A DNA stretch of 17,489 bases from positions 1-17,489 of the forward strand of contig CBFDBC010000056.1 of the NCBI GenBank assembly GCA_965602945.1, read 5' to 3'. The first letter of the stretch is position 1. Each line of letters opens with the position of its first letter. The stretch is from JAUXEH01 sp965602945. Its GTDB lineage: Bacteria; Acidobacteriota; Aminicenantia; Aminicenantales; Aminicenantaceae. Shown here piece after piece: positions 15,340 through 17,489 of the stretch. A model generated the notes under the pieces. The model did no database searches. It saw nothing but the letters and a program-made list of their open reading frames with translations, and had not been told where the DNA came from. The translations under genes were made by a program, and so were the position numbers.

Positions 15340-15415
15340 AAGGTGGCCAGCACAGCCGGGGAAAGGGAGACCATGCCAGCACCTTAGGCCTCAACACAAT
15401 TGTCTTCCCTTTCCC
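15340..15415 (+). other. Possible pseudoknot or switch-like RNA structure
   Basis: Pairing I joins AAGGTGGC (15340-15347) with GCCA/CCTT (15375-15378, 15382-15385), 8 pairs with a GCA bulge. Pairing II joins GGGAAAGGGA (15359-15368) with TCCCTTTCCC (15406-15415), 10 perfect pairs. The arms interleave, so both together would give a pseudoknot, and otherwise they compete. It would be transcribed only from a promoter upstream of 15340, such as the TTGACA at 15266. No known riboswitch core was recognised. Confidence 0.3.
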
Positions 15416-15485
15416 TTCTTTCCCCCTCTTCACACGAAGCCTCCATCCCTATCCGTGATCCTGCCCTCCTTTTTCGCTTCACCTG

Positions 15486-15494
15486 TGATAAAAT
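15486..15494 (+). promoter_or_regulatory. Extended -10 promoter for the creatininase-family gene
   Basis: TGATAAAAT (15486-15494) is an extended -10 element. It would start transcription near 15501, giving a leader of about 100 nt that contains the hairpin at 15554-15586. No -35 consensus is visible upstream. Confidence 0.45.
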
Positions 15495-15553
15495 ATCTGG
15501 ACATGATATTGCTGGAGTAAAACGCATCGGCATTTTTTATGAATAGATCAGGC

Positions 15554-15586
15554 GCCTGGATCATTCACGAAATGAATAATTCAGGC
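15554..15586 (+). promoter_or_regulatory. Leader hairpin abutting the ribosome binding site
   Basis: GCCTGGAT-C-ATTCA (15554-15567) pairs with TGAAT-A-ATTCAGGC (15573-15586). This gives 13 pairs (one G-U) with a single C-A mismatch around a CGAAA loop. The Shine-Dalgarno AAGGAGG (15587-15593) follows immediately. It could stabilise the mRNA, affect ribosome access, or as DNA be a dyad operator. There is no T-tract, so it is not an intrinsic terminator. Confidence 0.5.
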
Positions 15587-15600
15587 AAGGAGGTCTGACC

Positions 15601-16434
15601 ATGAAGAAAAAACATGTACCGGCGATCGTTGTCCTTTCCATCCTGCTGCTGAGCGGGTCCTTCACGGGACAGGACCAGGACGTTCCCACGACCCGCGAGA
15701 TGAACCTCCTCACCTGGCAGGAGTTTTCAGACTTTGTACCGGAAAAGATCGAGACCGTCCTGCTCCCCGTCGGGTCCATCGAGCCGCACGGCGTCATCCC
15801 CAACGGGACGGATAACCTGGCACCTCAGGCCATGAGCCGGGAGATCGCTCCGCGTGTGAACTCTTTGATCGCGCCTACGCTTAACTACGGGATCACCGAA
15901 GCCATGGCGGCCTATCCCGGCGCCGTCTCTGTCAGCGCGGACTCCTATGCCCCGTTCATCGAGGACATCCTGAAAGGCCTGGCCGACTGCCGGTTCAAGA
16001 ACATCATCATCCTCAACGGCCACGGAGGAAACACGGACGCCCTCAAGCGGGCGGCCACCTCCGTCTCCAACCAGTGCCGCGTGCGCATCCTGGTCGTCAA
16101 CTGGTGGGCGCTGGCATCGGAAGACACGTTCGCTGTTTTCGATCAGAACGGAGGCCATGCCGGAAACAACGAAACCGCCTACATACAGGCCGTGGTCCCC
16201 GAGCACATCCATCCGGAGCAGTATGATCCTGAGATGGCGGTAGTGAATCCCGTTGGTGGATCCTGGTATGCCGTCCCCGTGGCCGCCTCGATCCTGCTGT
16301 ATGAGAAGGGCCAGGGATATCCGACTTTTGACAGGAAACAGGCTGAGGAATACTTCCGGCGAGTAAACGACCGGGTCACAGGTCTTATCGAAGAGATCAT
16401 CCGGAAGTGGGACAAAGCCGGCCTGTACCGTTAG
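15601..16434 (+). CDS. Exported creatininase-family amidohydrolase
   Basis: The 277-residue product has a signal peptide (about 1-23, ending GSFTGQ) and a creatininase-type fold. Metal-ligand motifs are visible: Glu61 and His63 in GSIEPHG, Asp71 in PNGTDN, His141 in LNGHGGN, His186 in GGHAGNN, and Glu191 in ETAYIQ. Members hydrolyse cyclic or linear amides (creatinine, formamidopyrimidine, mycofactocin precursor), usually in the cytoplasm, so export is unusual; the substrate here is unknown. ATG 15601 follows AAGGAGG by 7 nt. The stop codon overlaps by 4 bp the convergent gene at 16431 (TTAG shared). The gene stands alone with a structured leader. Confidence 0.88.
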   Translation: MKKKHVPAIVVLSILLLSGSFTGQDQDVPTTREMNLLTWQEFSDFVPEKIETVLLPVGSIEPHGVIPNGTDNLAPQAMSREIAPRVNSLIAPTLNYGITEAMAAYPGAVSVSADSYAPFIEDILKGLADCRFKNIIILNGHGGNTDALKRAATSVSNQCRVRILVVNWWALASEDTFAVFDQNGGHAGNNETAYIQAVVPEHIHPEQYDPEMAVVNPVGGSWYAVPVAASILLYEKGQGYPTFDRKQAEEYFRRVNDRVTGLIEEIIRKWDKAGLYR

Positions 16435-17294
16435 TGACACCACTCCTGGCGGAGGTATGAGCCGACCGCCCGGCCGATCTGAGATACGCTCTCATTGATG
16501 GCCCGGAAATCCATGTCCCCCCTGCGCAGCAGGTCTCCGGCCACGGTAAGCCCGGATTGGATCTCGAGGAGATAGGGTGAGAGTTTGTCATAGAATTGAG
16601 GATCGTCGAACTCCGCATCGTCCGAAAAAACGGCCTTGTGCATGAGTTCGTTCTTGCCGTTGCGGATCTCCGTGAGCAGGTCATCGACCTCGCGCAGCGC
16701 ATCCAGCACCCACTCTCTCTCACCGTCCGCCAGCACCGAAAGGCCTTCGGACAGTTTTTCCGGCAGGCCCTTGAGCCGGTACCGGATCGCCTCCTGATCC
16801 AGCGGCGTGCGGATCTGATAGGTGATCGCCGTGGGATCGGTTTTCATCCACCACTCGAAATAATGGGCCGCGCTGCAGAAGAATTTCTTCTCCTGGTCCA
16901 GCATCAATATGATCGATTCCTCACGGGCCTCTTCGCAGGTGGAACAGATCCCGGCCTCCCCTTGCAGAGGCCGCACGAGCCGGAAGTAGGGGATGCGGAA
17001 ATAATGCCCTACCCCTTGGGGGGGAACCAGCTCGGCGGGAAGCCTGATGTCTTCAGCCAGGGGCTTGGAGTCGAAGGAGACATGCACCGACGCCCAGATG
17101 GGGCCCCGAGGCGTCTTCAACCAGAGGGGATTCCGGATGGGATGGTTGTTGCAGTAGGTCCCATACGGGTCCTGGATAACAAAGTCACGTATTTCGCAGA
17201 AAAACCTGGCGTTCTTGGGAGCAGGAGCCAGTTCTCCTTTGTTCACTCCGTTGAAGGGGCAGGTACCGCAGCAGTCGTTTCCACCGTTGTTCAT
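16431..17294 (-). CDS. Cysteine-rich protein of unknown function
   Basis: The 287-residue product has no signal peptide and no recognised family. The N-terminus holds Cys8/Cys9/Cys12, Cys33 and Cys48 in a pattern CCGTCPF...FFCEIRDF...YCNNHP that could bind zinc or an iron-sulfur cluster. A second motif, CSTC (117/120) followed about 20 residues later by FFCSAAHYFEWW, resembles a TRASH/YHS-like zinc finger with His in place of the last Cys. The C-terminal third (about 165-280) is predicted to be helical. ATG 17294 follows GGAGG at 5 nt. It is convergent with the creatininase gene, sharing the last 4 bp. It could be a metal sensor or an enzyme accessory protein; this is guesswork. Confidence 0.65.
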   Translation of the reverse strand: MNNGGNDCCGTCPFNGVNKGELAPAPKNARFFCEIRDFVIQDPYGTYCNNHPIRNPLWLKTPRGPIWASVHVSFDSKPLAEDIRLPAELVPPQGVGHYFRIPYFRLVRPLQGEAGICSTCEEAREESIILMLDQEKKFFCSAAHYFEWWMKTDPTAITYQIRTPLDQEAIRYRLKGLPEKLSEGLSVLADGEREWVLDALREVDDLLTEIRNGKNELMHKAVFSDDAEFDDPQFYDKLSPYLLEIQSGLTVAGDLLRRGDMDFRAINESVSQIGRAVGSYLRQEWCH

Positions 17295-17327
17295 GAATCC
17301 TCCATAGGAAATTAGTCGTCTGGGGGT

Positions 17328-17489
17328 TCAAAAAATCGTCTTGGAATTAAGCTTTTCCCAAACCGAGTGAATTATATGACCGGTCGGGCAAACTAGAACG
17401 TCAGCCCGGTGATCTTCCCCAGCGAGGAATTTCACCTTATTCCTCGGCTCGCTCTCCTCTGCGAGGAACCATGCCCGCTCGCCTCCGGA
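17328..17489 (-). other. Possible 3' end of a leftward ORF, or a GC-rich repeat patch
   Basis: On the minus strand the frame ending in TGA (17330-17328) is open for 53 codons to the window edge, reading ...AWFLAEESEPRNKVKF...VWEKLNSKTIF. The first part has GC-rich third positions, the last part does not. The same DNA has TTCCTCGC twice (17468-17461, 17429-17422) and an 8-bp stem CGAGGAAT/ATTCCTCG (17423-17430, 17439-17446). The gap to the neighbouring gene is only 33 bp. It may be coding or merely a repeat element. Confidence 0.25.

Larger units (their letters stand above)
15098..15600. other. 503-bp divergent intergenic region
   Basis: This gap separates the leftward Tat/NIPSNAP/NamZ operon from the rightward creatininase gene. 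From left to right it holds the leftward promoter (15126-15134), the TGCGAYA boxes (15155-15250), and a TTGACA (15266-15271) with a poor -10 (TACCGT, 17 nt on). It then holds a stretch with overlapping complementary segments (15340-15415), a pyrimidine-rich tract (about 15401-15475), an extended -10 (15486-15494) and a hairpin before the ribosome binding site. I see no gene in it. Confidence 0.6.

Noticed and set aside
15311..15390. Resemblance to cobalamin (GGAGACC-GCC) or ydaO-type (GGGGAACC...GGTG) riboswitch cores
   Set aside because: Only isolated fragments match; the ordered conserved blocks of either class are missing.
11446..15586. Shared 13-mer TGAATAATTCAGG (near 11447 and 15574)
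   Set aside because: A few 13-base coincidences are expected in a window of this size; the flanks do not match.

Overview
The window looks like chromosome from a GC-rich, Gram-negative-type bacterium. The evidence is an outer-membrane beta-barrel protein, a lipoprotein and Sec/Tat export signals, an RpoD-type sigma factor, and strong GGAGG-type ribosome binding sites with frequent GTG/TTG starts. The mix of secreted subtilases, a NamZ/DUF1343 protein, an exported creatininase-family protein, DUF456, DUF2752 and a GYD protein would fit Acidobacteriota or Candidatus Aminicenantes. That placement is inference from gene content only. No tRNA, rRNA, CRISPR array or complete insertion sequence was seen.

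Layout. 1-228 is non-coding and holds a 17-bp inverted repeat. 229-8683 is a long leftward (minus) block that splits into three probable transcription units. (a) DUF456 membrane protein, zinc-ribbon miniprotein, GH2 glycosidase lipoprotein and a five-helix membrane protein (8683 to 5549), with 1-nt gap and 8-nt overlap junctions. (b) A secreted two-repeat discoidin-like protein followed by a thioredoxin-reductase-like flavoprotein (5464 to 3499), with an extended -10 promoter directly upstream. (c) An SH3-linker-SH3-linker-beta-barrel protein followed by a secreted S8 protease with an inserted beta-rich domain (3365 to 229). A second, unrelated exported S8 protease runs rightward at 8921-10354 from a TTG start. 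It meets a leftward pair (DUF2752 and a small membrane protein, 10373-11283).

A GYD-domain gene (11460-11747, minus) and an RpoD-family sigma factor (11885-13273, plus) are divergent. Leftward from 15097 lies a very compact three-gene operon: a 66-aa Tat-signal protein, a NIPSNAP-like protein and a NamZ-type exo-muramidase, each separated by one nucleotide. An extended -10 promoter drives it, and its -35 region coincides with one of four copies of a TGCGAYA box. The other three copies sit upstream at exactly 10- and 20-bp spacing.

From 15601 an exported creatininase-family hydrolase runs rightward. Its leader carries a near-perfect 14-bp hairpin against the Shine-Dalgarno sequence, and possible pseudoknot or alternative pairings further upstream. 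It overlaps by 4 bp a convergent, cysteine-rich protein of unknown function (16431-17294). The last 160 bp may hold the 3' end of another leftward ORF or a small repeat cluster.

Common thread: most products are exported or membrane-bound and act on peptides, glycans or cell-wall material (two subtilases, GH2, NamZ, creatininase-like amidohydrolase, discoidin-like protein, SH3/barrel). This suits a heterotrophic scavenger with active envelope turnover. The most unusual items are the NamZ mini-operon with its phased upstream boxes, the barrel-protease pair, the divergent thioredoxin reductase and the leader structures of the creatininase gene.
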